This document shows, piece after piece, positions 1 through 8,853 of a stretch of 64,000 nt of DNA. Position numbers and translations under genes: made by a program. The notes beneath the pieces were generated by a model that searched no databases, was not told where the DNA came from, and worked only from the letters and a program-made list of their open reading frames with translations. The stretch comes from Cauispirillum nitrogeniifigens (lineage in GTDB: Bacteria > Pseudomonadota > Alphaproteobacteria > Rhodospirillales > Rhodospirillaceae), in the NCBI RefSeq assembly GCF_049800675.1, contig NZ_JBLOOT010000008.1, forward strand, positions 151,337 to 215,336, written 5' to 3'. Within the stretch, counting starts at the first letter, position 1, and every line of letters begins with the position of its first letter.

Positions 1-1371
1 CAGCAGGATCTCGAAGACAAACGGCTGGCCGGTCTGGCCGTTGACCAGCGCGCCGTCGCGCACCTCCCAGCCGGCCTCCTTGAGCAGCGCCATGGCGATG
101 CGCAGGTTGGCGCGCAGGCCGCCGGCGGCCTGGGTCGACGGCGGTTCGTAGACCTTGGTGAAGACGTCGTCGGGCACCGTGCCGCGCAGCGGCTCCAGCA
201 GGGCCAGTTCAGCCGGACCGGGGGGGCCGTCCGACGCCAGTTCGGAGTTGTCGAAGTAGCTGCCGGTGCGGCGGTACTGGCCGTAGAACAGGTTCTGGTT
301 CGACCATTCGAAGTCGAAGGCATGGGCCAGGGCCTGGCGCACGCGGGCATCCTGGAACAGCGGCCGGCGCAGGTTGAAGGCGAAGCCCTGCATGCCCGAC
401 GGCATGTCGTGCTCGAACTCCCGCAGGATCACCCGGCCTTGAGCGCGGGCGGGGAAGTCGTAGCCGGTGGCCCATTCCTTGGCGATGTTCTCCACCCGCA
501 GGTCATAGGCGCCGCTCTTGAACGCCTCCAGGGCGACGGTGGTGTCGCGGAAGTAGTCGTAGCGGATCTCGTCGAAGTTATAGAACCCCTTGGACACCGC
601 CAAATCCTTGCCCCACCAGTCCTTGACCCGTTCATAGACGATGAAGCGGCCGGGCTCGAAGCTCTTGACGCGATAGGGACCGCTGCCCAGCGGCGGCTCC
701 AGGGTGGTGGCGGCGAAGTCGCGGTCCTTCCAGTAGTGCTCCGGCAGCACCGGCATCTGGCCGATGATCAGCGGCAGTTCCTGGTTCACGCCGCCGCCGA
801 AGGTGAACTTCACCCGCCGCTCGCCCAGCGTCTCCACCTTGGCGACATCGGCGTAGTAGAAGCGGTAGTGCGGGGCGCCCTTTTCCTTCAGCACGTTGAA
901 GGTGAACACCACGTCGTCGGCGGTGATCGGATGGCCGTCGTGGAAGCGCGCCTCGGGCCGCAGGGTGAAGATCACCCACGAGCGGTCCTCGGGCACCTCC
1001 AGGCTCTCCACGATCAGGCCGTACTCGGTGAACGCCTCGTCGGCGGAGCTGGTCAGCAGGGCGTCGTAGGCCAGCCCGGAGCCGACGGCGGCCGAGCCGC
1101 GCAGGATGAACGGATTGAGGTTGTCGAAGCTGCCGACGGCGAACATGCGCAACTGCCCGCCCTTGGGCGCCTGCGGATTGACGTAGGCGAAGTGCTCGAA
1201 GCCCGGTCCGTACTTCGGCTCCCCATGCATGGCCATGGCGTGGACCGGCTTGACCTCGGGCGCCTGGGCCGCCGCCGGGGCGGTGCCGAGGGCGAGGCCC
1301 AGCAGCACCGGCAGGGCCACCAGGGCGGCGGCGGCGGTGCCACGCAGGGACCACGTCAGCGGATTGATCAT
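1..1371 (-). CDS. Extracellular solute-binding protein family 5 (YejA-like peptide-binding protein), C-terminus off the left edge
   Basis: Periplasmic binding subunit of an ABC importer for peptides or similar solutes. The first 457 codons are present; the 3' part lies beyond position 1. The protein starts with a signal peptide (about residues 1-36, ending APAAAQ), followed by the segment MAMHGEPKYGPGFEHFAYVN, which closely resembles the start of mature YejA proteins. Later segments such as FHDGHPITADDVVFTF are typical of the SBP_bac_5 family. The ATG at 1371 is preceded by GGAGGAG about 11 bases upstream. The permease and ATPase genes expected with it (yejBEF type) would lie further left. 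The ABC ATPase gene just upstream at 1470-2195 is of a different, ABC-2 export type and is coupled to the pilus-like operon, so I do not assign it as partner. The family is clear; the substrate is inferred. Confidence 0.88.
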   Translation of the reverse strand, partial: MINPLTWSLRGTAAAALVALPVLLGLALGTAPAAAQAPEVKPVHAMAMHGEPKYGPGFEHFAYVNPQAPKGGQLRMFAVGSFDNLNPFILRGSAAVGSGLAYDALLTSSADEAFTEYGLIVESLEVPEDRSWVIFTLRPEARFHDGHPITADDVVFTFNVLKEKGAPHYRFYYADVAKVETLGERRVKFTFGGGVNQELPLIIGQMPVLPEHYWKDRDFAATTLEPPLGSGPYRVKSFEPGRFIVYERVKDWWGKDLAVSKGFYNFDEIRYDYFRDTTVALEAFKSGAYDLRVENIAKEWATGYDFPARAQGRVILREFEHDMPSGMQGFAFNLRRPLFQDARVRQALAHAFDFEWSNQNLFYGQYRRTGSYFDNSELASDGPPGPAELALLEPLRGTVPDDVFTKVYEPPSTQAAGGLRANLRIAMALLKEAGWEVRDGALVNGQTGQPFVFEILL

Positions 1372-1469
1372 GTCGGGCGGTCTCCTCCGGGCGGATGGGG
1401 CGGGCCCCGGTACTTCAGCAGACCCGGTGCTTCAGCAAAATTGTGTCGATGACCAACGCTTATCAAGCT

Positions 1470-2195
1470 TTATCGGTCATCGGCCGCGTCGATGGCGGCC
1501 AGGAAGGCGCGTTCCAGGCCGACCCCGCCATGGGCGGCGACGAACGCCGCCGGGGTGCCGCAGTACAGCAGGCGGCCGCCGTGCAGCACGCCGATGCGGT
1601 CGCAGATCTCCTCCACGTCGGCCAGGACGTGGGAGCTGAAAAACACGCTGCGGCCCTCGCCGCGATAGGCCTTGAGGTGGTCTTTCAGGCGCACGCGGGC
1701 GCGCGGGTCCAGGCCGCTCATCGGCTCGTCGAGGATGAGCAGCGGCAGGCGGCTGAGCAGGGCGGCGACCAGTCCGAGTTTCTGGCCCATGCCCTTGGAG
1801 TAGGTGCGCACGCGGCGGTCCAGGGCGGCCGGCTCCAGGGCCAGGCCCTCGGCCAGGGCGCGGGCGGCATCGCGGTCGAGCGGCCCGTCCAGCCACCCCT
1901 GGGCGATCTCCAGGTGTTCCCAGCCGGTCAACTGGGCGGCGGGCATGTACTTTTCGGGCAGGTAGAACAGGCCGCGCCGGGCCGCCGGTTCGGCGTTGGG
2001 ACGGCCGAACAGGCTGAGCGTGCCGCGCGCCGGCGTCAGGCCCAGGATGCCCCGGATGAGGGTCGTCTTGCCGACGCCGTTCAGGCCGATCAGGCCGAAC
2101 ACCTCACCCGGCTCGACCGCGAACCCGACGCCATGCAGAACCTCGCGGGCGCCGTAGCCGGCCCGCACGTCGTCCACCACCAGCGGCCGGCTCAT
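1470..2195 (-). CDS. ABC transporter ATP-binding protein (ABC-2 type), last gene of the pilus-like operon
   Basis: Nucleotide-binding subunit of 241 residues. Visible motifs: Walker A GLNGVGKTT (37-45), a variant signature SKGMGQK (133-139), Walker B LLILDEP (152-158) and H-loop His189. The P-E pair after YLP in place of a Q-loop glutamine and the overall size match the CcmA/ABC-2 export group. I placed the start at the ATG at 2195, which overlaps by one base the stop of the preceding gene (TGATG), indicating translational coupling. A longer reading from 2387 would run through that gene in the wrong frame. No membrane subunit is encoded nearby. Myxococcus PilH is an ABC ATPase needed for type IV pili, so a role in pilus or secretion assembly is possible, but this is inference from position. 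Confidence 0.88.
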   Translation of the reverse strand: MSRPLVVDDVRAGYGAREVLHGVGFAVEPGEVFGLIGLNGVGKTTLIRGILGLTPARGTLSLFGRPNAEPAARRGLFYLPEKYMPAAQLTGWEHLEIAQGWLDGPLDRDAARALAEGLALEPAALDRRVRTYSKGMGQKLGLVAALLSRLPLLILDEPMSGLDPRARVRLKDHLKAYRGEGRSVFFSSHVLADVEEICDRIGVLHGGRLLYCGTPAAFVAAHGGVGLERAFLAAIDAADDR

Positions 2196-2704
2196 CAGTA
2201 GCGGCCCTCCAGCACGTCGCCGCGCCGGGGCACGAAGGTCTGGTGCGCCCGCATCAGCACGTCGCGGGTGCCCTCCTGGCCCCACGGCACGGCCAGGCGG
2301 ACGTGGGTCGGGCCGACCTCGATGACGTCGAACAGGTCGGCCGGCGCGCCGGGTTCGATGGCGCGGCCGTTGATCCACACCGTCCACTCGGCGGGGCCGA
2401 GGTAGAGGATGGCCGAGACATAGAGATTGTCGCGCAGGCGGAAGCGGGTCGGGTCGGTCTCCTCCTGCATGCCCTGGCGGGCCAGCGGGCCGGCGGCAAT
2501 GGCGGTTTCGATGTTGACCATCTCCTCCAGTCCCAGCAGCAGGGTGGCGGGCAGGGTTTCCAGGTCGATCTGCACCGGCTCGGCGGTGGAGTCGGGCGTG
2601 ACGGGCGCCGTTTCCTCCTGCGCGGCGGCGGGACTGGCGGCAAGGGCGGTCAAAAGGATCAGGGCGCGGATCGGGGCCCGGATCGGGGTGCGGACGGTGC
2701 TCAT
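2195..2704 (-). CDS. Small secreted protein in the PilP position of a pilus-like operon
   Basis: Protein of 169 residues with a signal peptide (hydrophobic stretch about residues 13-27, cleavage likely after PAAAQ) and a short acidic, Thr/Pro-rich linker before a folded C-terminal part rich in beta-type segments (LYLGPAEWTVWINGRAIEP). I do not recognise a family with certainty. Position after PilN-like and PilO-like genes, size and export signal would suit a PilP/GspC-like periplasmic component, but sequence similarity is not evident by eye. The start ATG at 2704 overlaps the stop of the upstream gene by four bases (ATGA) and the stop overlaps the start of the ABC ATPase gene, so it is translated as part of the same unit. 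Confidence 0.8.
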   Translation of the reverse strand: MSTVRTPIRAPIRALILLTALAASPAAAQEETAPVTPDSTAEPVQIDLETLPATLLLGLEEMVNIETAIAAGPLARQGMQEETDPTRFRLRDNLYVSAILYLGPAEWTVWINGRAIEPGAPADLFDVIEVGPTHVRLAVPWGQEGTRDVLMRAHQTFVPRRGDVLEGRY

Positions 2705-3369
2705 TGCTGTTCCCCCCCCTGGCCGGTGTCGCCCGGCTTGCGGGCGGTGCGCCAGTCGATGCTGATGGAGCCGGTGATGAACGGCACCGGCGTGCCGGCG
2801 GCGACCTTCTTCAGGTTGGCGTCGTCCACCGGATCGGCCCGCGTGATGCGGAAGCCGCGCACCACCCCATAGCCGGGGAAGGCCGTTTCCAGGGCGCGCA
2901 GCAGCACGAACACGTCGCGGTCGAGCAGGGCCGATACCTCCAGCTTCATCGGCGTGCTGACCACGGCGTAGCCGTCCGGCCCCTCTTCGGTCTTGGCGGC
3001 GGCCATCTCGTAGCCCAGGCGCACCAGATAGGCGTCCTTCATCAACTGGTCCAGGTCGGTCTTGGCGGCCAGGCGGTCCTGCGGGTCCAGAACGCCGCGC
3101 GCCAGGGCATCCCTGTAGCGGGGGGCGTTGGCGGTGACGTAGTCGAAGTCGTCGGCCGCCTGCCGCGCCTGCCCCTGGACCTGCGAGGTGCGGGCGCGCA
3201 GGGTGCGCAGCTCGCGCTCGGCGTCGTCGACGGCCGACAGGGCCATCGGCAGGGCCACCGCCGCGACCGCCGCCGTCACCGCCAGGACCCCCAGGGCGAT
3301 GCGCGCGTTGCGCGGAAGCTGCTTGACGAAGTCGAGGACGACACGGAGGTCGGTGCCCTGGCGCTTCAC
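2701..3369 (-). CDS. PilO/GspM-like inner-membrane assembly protein
   Basis: Protein of 222 residues with a short cytoplasmic N-terminus, one membrane segment (about residues 23-45), a helical coiled-coil stretch (about 47-75) and a periplasmic domain. This architecture is that of PilO and GspM, which pair with PilN or GspL to link the cytoplasmic ATPase to the envelope complex. It lies directly after a PilN-like gene with a four-base ATGA overlap, and before a secreted protein with another ATGA overlap. The family call comes from architecture and context rather than a diagnostic motif, so a different bitopic assembly protein is possible. Confidence 0.72.
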   Translation of the reverse strand: MKRQGTDLRVVLDFVKQLPRNARIALGVLAVTAAVAAVALPMALSAVDDAERELRTLRARTSQVQGQARQAADDFDYVTANAPRYRDALARGVLDPQDRLAAKTDLDQLMKDAYLVRLGYEMAAAKTEEGPDGYAVVSTPMKLEVSALLDRDVFVLLRALETAFPGYGVVRGFRITRADPVDDANLKKVAAGTPVPFITGSISIDWRTARKPGDTGQGGEQQ

Positions 3370-5015
3370 GACTTGGCCTCCCGCACCACTTCATAGCTGA
3401 CCGTGTAGGTGCCACCCTGTCCACTGCCGGCGGCGGCCGGGTCGGCGGCCGCCGTGACGCCGTTCAGGACGTGGTCGCCGCGCACCACCTGATCCGCGCC
3501 CACCGCCACCGGCGGCTGGAGGATCTCCACCACGTCGTCGGGGAAGGCCCGCTGGAGCGCCGCCTTCAGCGCGTCGGCGCGGGCCAGGGCATCGGCGTCC
3601 CCGGTGGTATCGGACGGCAGCGTCACCGTCATGCCCAGGCGCCACAGGAAAGCCCGCTCCTGCTGGTCGGCCTGGCGGCGCCGCCGGTTGGTGCCGCCGT
3701 CGCCCTCCTCCTTGGGTGTCGCCAGGGCCAGTTCGGTGATGATGGCATCGCCCGACAGGGCATGGCCGAGGCGCGCCAGCAGCGGCACCGGCGCCACGCC
3801 GTCGGCGGTGATGCGGTCGACGGTGTCGATCAGCGGACGGATGTCCTCGGCCCGGAACTCCAGCTCGGCCAGGCGCGCTTCCTCCCGCGCCAGGGCGGCT
3901 TCGGCCATGCGGAGCTGGCGGGTCTGCGCCTCGATCATGTCCTGGGTGTCGGACCACGTCCAGGCCAGGCTCGCCGCCTGGGCGGCCAGCGCCAGCACGG
4001 CGACGGTGGCGGCGAAGGGGGCGCCGCGGGCGACCAGATGCACGTAGTCGACCTTGGGCGCCTGCGCCCATCCCAGCACCGCCTTGGGCTTCTTGCGGCT
4101 GGCGAACCACAGGGCGTGGACGACGTCGGCGTAAGGCTGACCGGGCTGGCCGATGGTCCCCAGGCCGAGGGCCGCGCCGACCTCGTGCGGGCTGACCACC
4201 GTGACCGAGTGGGCCTCCCAGTCGCGTTCGCGGATGGCGGTGGCGACGGGTTCCTCGGCCACCACCACGACGTCCAGGTTGTCGCCCTTCTGGTAGCCCA
4301 TGCGCTTGACGTAGGCCAGGGTCTGCTGGAAGTCACGTTCGAGGATCTGCACCGGGTCGATGGCGCTGTCGGGCGGCGGCGGCGGGGTCAGGCGGGTGAC
4401 CATGATGCGGCCCTGCTTGGACACGATCTGCCGCAGGCCGCCGGTCATGTTGAAGGTGAACAGGATGCGCCAGCGCACCCCCTTCTGCGCCGCCGGCGGG
4501 GTCAGCCGGTCGAGCATGTCGAGGCTTTCCAGCGGCAGCATGTGCACGCCGCGCGGCCGGCGCTTGGCCGTCTCCAGGGCCTTCAGCCAGCCCTTCACCT
4601 GCTCGGTCGGCGGCACCGAGCAGAACAGGTAGAAGCGGTTGCCCTGCGGGTCGGCGCCATGCGCCACGGCGGCCTGGAGGTTGTTGCCCGGAAAGGCCAT
4701 CTGGAGATGGCGGTCGATCACCTTCTTCTGGTCGAGGAAGCTGACCTTGGGCACCTTCTCCTCGCGGAACAGCTGCTCGAAGGCGTCGATGAGGACGTAG
4801 ACCGGCACCGACTTCGCGCTGTCCAGGGCGTCGAGCACGTCGGTCGCGCCTTCGGCCGGATCGGGGGCGGCGACCCAGGCGTTGACCAGCTTCGACCCCG
4901 ACGCCAGCACCAGCACGGCGGCCTCGTCGCCGATGGACAGGACGAACTTCTTCCCCCCCGTCAGGCCCGGAAGCTTGAAGGTGCCCAGCTTCAGATCAGG
5001 CAGTTTCACGTCCAT
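3366..5015 (-). CDS. PilM/PilN-like (GspL-like) assembly protein with a large cytoplasmic domain
   Basis: Protein of 549 residues. Residues 1-325 form a soluble domain; its start (FVLSIGDEAAVLVLASGSK) looks like the first strands of an actin-like fold as in PilM and GspL. A proline run sits at 211-215. A single membrane segment (about 332-354) is followed by a coiled coil (357-390) and a periplasmic region with a long charged loop near a run of arginines and a PilN-like end. In classical systems PilM and PilN are separate and GspL is the fused form; this protein has the fused layout and is longer than usual. ATG 5015 is the first start after the GspF stop; a longer reading from 6026 runs through gspF out of frame. 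It lies 5 bases after gspF and overlaps the next gene by 4. Confidence 0.7.
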   Translation of the reverse strand: MDVKLPDLKLGTFKLPGLTGGKKFVLSIGDEAAVLVLASGSKLVNAWVAAPDPAEGATDVLDALDSAKSVPVYVLIDAFEQLFREEKVPKVSFLDQKKVIDRHLQMAFPGNNLQAAVAHGADPQGNRFYLFCSVPPTEQVKGWLKALETAKRRPRGVHMLPLESLDMLDRLTPPAAQKGVRWRILFTFNMTGGLRQIVSKQGRIMVTRLTPPPPPDSAIDPVQILERDFQQTLAYVKRMGYQKGDNLDVVVVAEEPVATAIRERDWEAHSVTVVSPHEVGAALGLGTIGQPGQPYADVVHALWFASRKKPKAVLGWAQAPKVDYVHLVARGAPFAATVAVLALAAQAASLAWTWSDTQDMIEAQTRQLRMAEAALAREEARLAELEFRAEDIRPLIDTVDRITADGVAPVPLLARLGHALSGDAIITELALATPKEEGDGGTNRRRRQADQQERAFLWRLGMTVTLPSDTTGDADALARADALKAALQRAFPDDVVEILQPPVAVGADQVVRGDHVLNGVTAAADPAAAGSGQGGTYTVSYEVVREAKS

Positions 5016-5020
5016 GGCGC

Positions 5021-6223
5021 CTACATGTTCCCAAAGCTGTCGTAGAGGGGGCCGAACACGCCGGCGATGATCCACACCATCATGCCGCCGGCCACGAAGG
5101 TCAGCATCGGCTCGGCCATGGCAACGATGCCGTCCACCGCCTCGTCGACGTCGCGGTCGTAGAACTCGGTGACGTTCTCCAGGGTGCCCGACAGGTTGCC
5201 GCTGTCCTCGCCGATGCGGATCATGCGGATGACCAGGCTGGGGAACTGGCCGGTGCGCTCCAGGGCGCGCGACAGCGGCTCGCCGTTCTGCACCTGCTCC
5301 TTGACCGAGTCGAGGGCTTCGGACAGCACCCGGTTGACGGCCACCATCTTGGCGGTGTCCAGGCATTGCAGCAACGGCACGCCGGACTGGAACATGATGG
5401 CGAAGAAGTGGGCGAAGCGGCTCATGGCGATCTTGCGCACCATGTCGCCCAGAAGCGGCAGGTTGAGGACCGTGTAGTCCATGCCGTAGGCGACCCGGTA
5501 GGACGCCTTGATCAACGCCTTGAGCAGCACCACGGCGGCGATGGGCACGCCGAGGATGACGTACCAGCTTTCCTGCACCGTCTCCGAGGTGGCGATCAGC
5601 GAGGTGGTGACGATCGGCAGCTCGGTGCCCATGTTCTTGAGGAAGCCCACCACCTCGGGCACCACCAGGACCATCATGAAAAAGAACAGCGCCAGCATCA
5701 TGGTCAGCATGATCAGCGGGTAGCGCACCGCCTTCTTGACCTTGGCGTTGATGCCGTCGGTCCATTTCAGGTGCTTGACCAGATGGTGGAAGCTTTCGTT
5801 CAGGTTGCCGCTGACCTCGCCGGCGGCCAGCAGGGCGGTGAACACCGTGCCGAAGGTGCGCGGATGCTTGGCGAACGCCTCCGACAGGGAGTTGCCCTGC
5901 TGGACGTCGCGGTAGATCTCGGCCAACATGTCGCGCAGGCGGGCGTTGGTCGTGCTGTCGCGCACGTCGGCCAGCCCCTCGATCAGCGGCACGCCGGCCT
6001 TCTGGAGCTGTTCCAGGTGGACGCACAGCTGGATCTGGTCGCGCACCTTGACGCGGGCGGCGAAGGCGACGCGCAGCTTGCTTTCCGACACCTCGCGGCT
6101 GTCGACCAGCTCCAGGCCGATGCCGCGCAACTGCTGGAACAGGTCGTTGTCGTTGGCGGCGTTCATCTTGCCGCGCACGGACCGGCCCCGGTCGTTGATG
6201 GCGCGATAGGCGTACTGCGGCAT
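5021..6223 (-). CDS. Type II secretion/type IV pilus platform protein (GspF/PilC family)
   Basis: Polytopic inner-membrane platform of 400 residues, the usual size. The N-terminus (MPQYAYRAINDRGRSVRGKM) is characteristic of GspF/PilC, and both duplicated cytoplasmic GspF domains are visible, one with LLAAGEVSGNL and one with MIRIGEDSGNL. Hydrophobic segments lie at about residues 168-195, 222-242 and 370-396. It transmits the action of the GspE/PilB ATPase encoded 20 bases upstream to pilin or pseudopilin assembly. The start is the ATG at 6223, preceded by AGGGAAGGG. No prepilin, prepilin peptidase or secretin gene is present in the window, so the type of machine (pilus, MSHA-like or secretion) cannot be decided. 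Confidence 0.95.
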   Translation of the reverse strand: MPQYAYRAINDRGRSVRGKMNAANDNDLFQQLRGIGLELVDSREVSESKLRVAFAARVKVRDQIQLCVHLEQLQKAGVPLIEGLADVRDSTTNARLRDMLAEIYRDVQQGNSLSEAFAKHPRTFGTVFTALLAAGEVSGNLNESFHHLVKHLKWTDGINAKVKKAVRYPLIMLTMMLALFFFMMVLVVPEVVGFLKNMGTELPIVTTSLIATSETVQESWYVILGVPIAAVVLLKALIKASYRVAYGMDYTVLNLPLLGDMVRKIAMSRFAHFFAIMFQSGVPLLQCLDTAKMVAVNRVLSEALDSVKEQVQNGEPLSRALERTGQFPSLVIRMIRIGEDSGNLSGTLENVTEFYDRDVDEAVDGIVAMAEPMLTFVAGGMMVWIIAGVFGPLYDSFGNM

Positions 6224-6243
6224 GGCGGCGGCCCTTCCCTAGC

Positions 6244-8757
6244 CTACAACCGGTCGGTGACGTCGACCGCCTTCATCAGGGCGGGGATGGACAGCGTTCC
6301 TTCAAGGACCTTGCGCACGCCGTCATCGACCATCGGCACGAAGCCGTATTTCATGGCTTCGCGGCGGATGGCCGACAGCGGCTCGTCGCGGGCGATCATC
6401 TCGTCGATGGCCTCGTTGAAGGGCAGGATCTCCGACACCGCGATGCGGCCCTTGTGGCCGGTGTTGCGGCAGCTCGGACAGCCCACCGGCTCGAAGATGG
6501 TCGGCGGGGCATCGGGCGCCACGCCCAGGATGCGGCATTCCTCGGGCGTGGCCGGGCGCGGCCGCTTGCACTCGTCGCACAGCTTGCGCGACAGGCGCTG
6601 GGCGACGATGCCGATGATGTTGCCGGCCATCAGGCTGGGCCGCATGCCCAGGTCCATCAGGCGGGGGATGGCGCCGGCGGCGTCGTTGGTGTGCAGGGTG
6701 GTGTAGACTTGGTGGCCGGTCATGGCGGCGCGCAGGGCCATGACGGCGGTGTCGGCGTCGCGCACCTCGCCGATGAGGATGACGTCGGGGTCCTGGCGCA
6801 GCAGGGTGCGGATGCCTTCGGCGAAGGTCATGTTGGTGCCCTCGCGGATCTGGCTCTGGCGGATGAGCGACAGCTCGTATTCCACCGGATCCTCAAGGGT
6901 CATGATGTTGAGTTGCAGCGAGTTGATGAAGTTCAGCACCGCGTACAGCGTGGTCGTCTTGCCCGACCCGGTGGGGCCGGTGACGATGATGATGCCCTCC
7001 GGCCGCTTGATCATGCGGGTCAGCAGGCCGAAGTTTTCCGGCGTGAAGCCCAGCGACTGCAACGGCACCGTCGCCGACGACTTGTCGAGGATGCGCAGCA
7101 CCAGGTTCTCGCCGTGCACGGTCGGCAGCGAGGAGACGCGGAAGTCGATGCGCTGGTGGCCCAGCGTCATGGAGATGCGGCCGTCCTGCGGGTTGAGCTT
7201 GTCGGCGATGTTCATGCCCGCCATCAGCTTCAGGCGATGGCCGAAGGCCGCCCAGTGCCGCTTGTGGATGGTGCGGATCTGGGTCATCTCGCCGTCGATG
7301 CGGTAGCGCACGCGCAGGAAGTTGCCCTCGGGCTCGAAATGGATGTCCGACGCCTTGGTCTTCACCGCGTCGAGCAGGATGGCGTCGACCAGGCGGATGA
7401 TCGGGTGGGAATAGCCGCCCTCCTGATCCAGGGCGGTCAGGTCCTCGACCGCCGCGCCGCCGTGCTCCAGCTCGCGCAGGATGCCGTCGATGGACAGTTC
7501 GTGGCCGTAGTACTGGTCGATGGCCTTCTGGATGTCGGTTTCGCCGCAGACCAGCGGCTGGATCGCGGCATCGGCACCGAAGGCGCGCTTGAGCTGGTCC
7601 AGCGCCACCACGTCGTAGATGTCGGCCATGGCCACGCGCACGGTGCCGTTCTCGGTCGACACCGGGAACACGCGGTAGCGCTGTGCCACCTGCTTGGGCA
7701 GGACCTTGAGCAGGGCGGCGTCGACCATGGTGGCGCCGGGGGTGAAGCGCTCGAAGCCCGACGCCTCGGCCAGCACCGCCGACAGCGCCTGTTCGGTGAT
7801 GAAGCCCAGATCCACCAGCAGCTCGCCCAGCATCTTGGGCGAGGACTTCTTTTCCAGCAGCGCCACCTGCAACTGGTCCGACGAGATCAGGCCCATGTCG
7901 ACCAGGGCGTCGCCCAGACGCAGCGGCGGCTTGCCCCCCGGCCCGCCGGAGGCGCCACCGCCACCGGCTCCACCGCTGGCCGGAGCGGCGCCCGGCGGCG
8001 CGGCGGGGGCGGCCGGCGGAGGTGCCGGTTGGGGGGGGACAGGGTGAGGCGCGGCGACCTTGGGCACCGGCGGCGCGACTGGCGGCGGCGCGGGAGTGGG
8101 CGCGGCGACGGGGGCGGGGGCCGGCGCGGCGACGGGGGCCACCGGAGCGGCGGGAGCGCGGGACGGGGACGGCGCCGGCGTGGCCGGACGCGGCCGGGGC
8201 GCGAAGGCCGAGGCCGGCAGGGCCGCCGGGTTCACCCCGGCGACGGTGAAGCTCCAACCCTGCGGCGGCGTCGGCAGGGGCGGCGGCGGCGCGGCCGGCA
8301 TCACCGGCGGCGGGGCGGCATCCAGCGGACGGGCAGCAACGCCGACCCCCTCGCCGACCTTGCGCAGCCCCTCGACCGGCGGCAGCGGGGCGGGCGGGGT
8401 GGCGGGCGGCGGGGCGGCTTCGGCCACGACTTCGGGCGCGGGCACTGATTCCGGTTCGGGCTCAGGCTCAGGCTCAGGCTGGGGCTCGCCCAGGCTCAGG
8501 GCGGGAGCGACGGGCTCGGGCAGGGCCCCAGCCTGTTCATCCACCGGCTCGTCCACCGGCTCGCCCAGCCCGAGGTGCCCCAGGCTCAAGCCGGCGGCGG
8601 CCGGCGTGCCCGCCTCCGGCACGTCGGGCTCCAGGGTCGGCGCCGCGTCCAGACGGTCGCCCAGGCTCAGGCGCAGCCCCTTGGCCGGCGCCTCGGGCAC
8701 CGTGGCGTCGTCTGTGGTCTTGGTGGGCGTTGGCACATCGCCAAGCACCAGTGGCAT
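6244..8757 (-). CDS. GspE/PilB-family assembly ATPase with a 275-residue Pro/Ala-rich N-terminal extension
   Basis: Hexameric motor ATPase, 837 residues. Residues about 275-345 form an MshEN-type N-domain (LRLGDALVDMGLISSDQL). The ATPase core has Walker A GPTGSGKTTTL (about 594-604), an acidic box, Walker B VILIGEVRD (about 659-667), a histidine box around TTLHTNDAAG, and a CDEC...CPSC four-cysteine zinc site (about 727-763). The first 275 residues are low-complexity Pro/Ala/Glu sequence with recurrent short LSLG or LRLG motifs, much longer than in typical PilB (about 560-570 residues). The start is ATG 8757, seven bases after AAGGGGAG; a GTG six bases upstream is too close to that site. First gene of the operon running down to 1470. 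Confidence 0.95.
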   Translation of the reverse strand: MPLVLGDVPTPTKTTDDATVPEAPAKGLRLSLGDRLDAAPTLEPDVPEAGTPAAAGLSLGHLGLGEPVDEPVDEQAGALPEPVAPALSLGEPQPEPEPEPEPESVPAPEVVAEAAPPPATPPAPLPPVEGLRKVGEGVGVAARPLDAAPPPVMPAAPPPPLPTPPQGWSFTVAGVNPAALPASAFAPRPRPATPAPSPSRAPAAPVAPVAAPAPAPVAAPTPAPPPVAPPVPKVAAPHPVPPQPAPPPAAPAAPPGAAPASGGAGGGGASGGPGGKPPLRLGDALVDMGLISSDQLQVALLEKKSSPKMLGELLVDLGFITEQALSAVLAEASGFERFTPGATMVDAALLKVLPKQVAQRYRVFPVSTENGTVRVAMADIYDVVALDQLKRAFGADAAIQPLVCGETDIQKAIDQYYGHELSIDGILRELEHGGAAVEDLTALDQEGGYSHPIIRLVDAILLDAVKTKASDIHFEPEGNFLRVRYRIDGEMTQIRTIHKRHWAAFGHRLKLMAGMNIADKLNPQDGRISMTLGHQRIDFRVSSLPTVHGENLVLRILDKSSATVPLQSLGFTPENFGLLTRMIKRPEGIIIVTGPTGSGKTTTLYAVLNFINSLQLNIMTLEDPVEYELSLIRQSQIREGTNMTFAEGIRTLLRQDPDVILIGEVRDADTAVMALRAAMTGHQVYTTLHTNDAAGAIPRLMDLGMRPSLMAGNIIGIVAQRLSRKLCDECKRPRPATPEECRILGVAPDAPPTIFEPVGCPSCRNTGHKGRIAVSEILPFNEAIDEMIARDEPLSAIRREAMKYGFVPMVDDGVRKVLEGTLSIPALMKAVDVTDRL

Positions 8758-8853
8758 GGACACACGCTCCCCTTGCTTCCCCCGCGCCGCAGCGCAGCCG
8801 CAAGAATAGCGCCCCCGGCGCTACCCCGAAAGGGTGACGTTGCGCTCCGGGCG

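Noticed and set aside
6454..8448. A 664-codon plus-strand frame
   Set aside because: Antisense shadow of the GspE-like ATPase; no motifs, low-complexity Arg/Gly composition.
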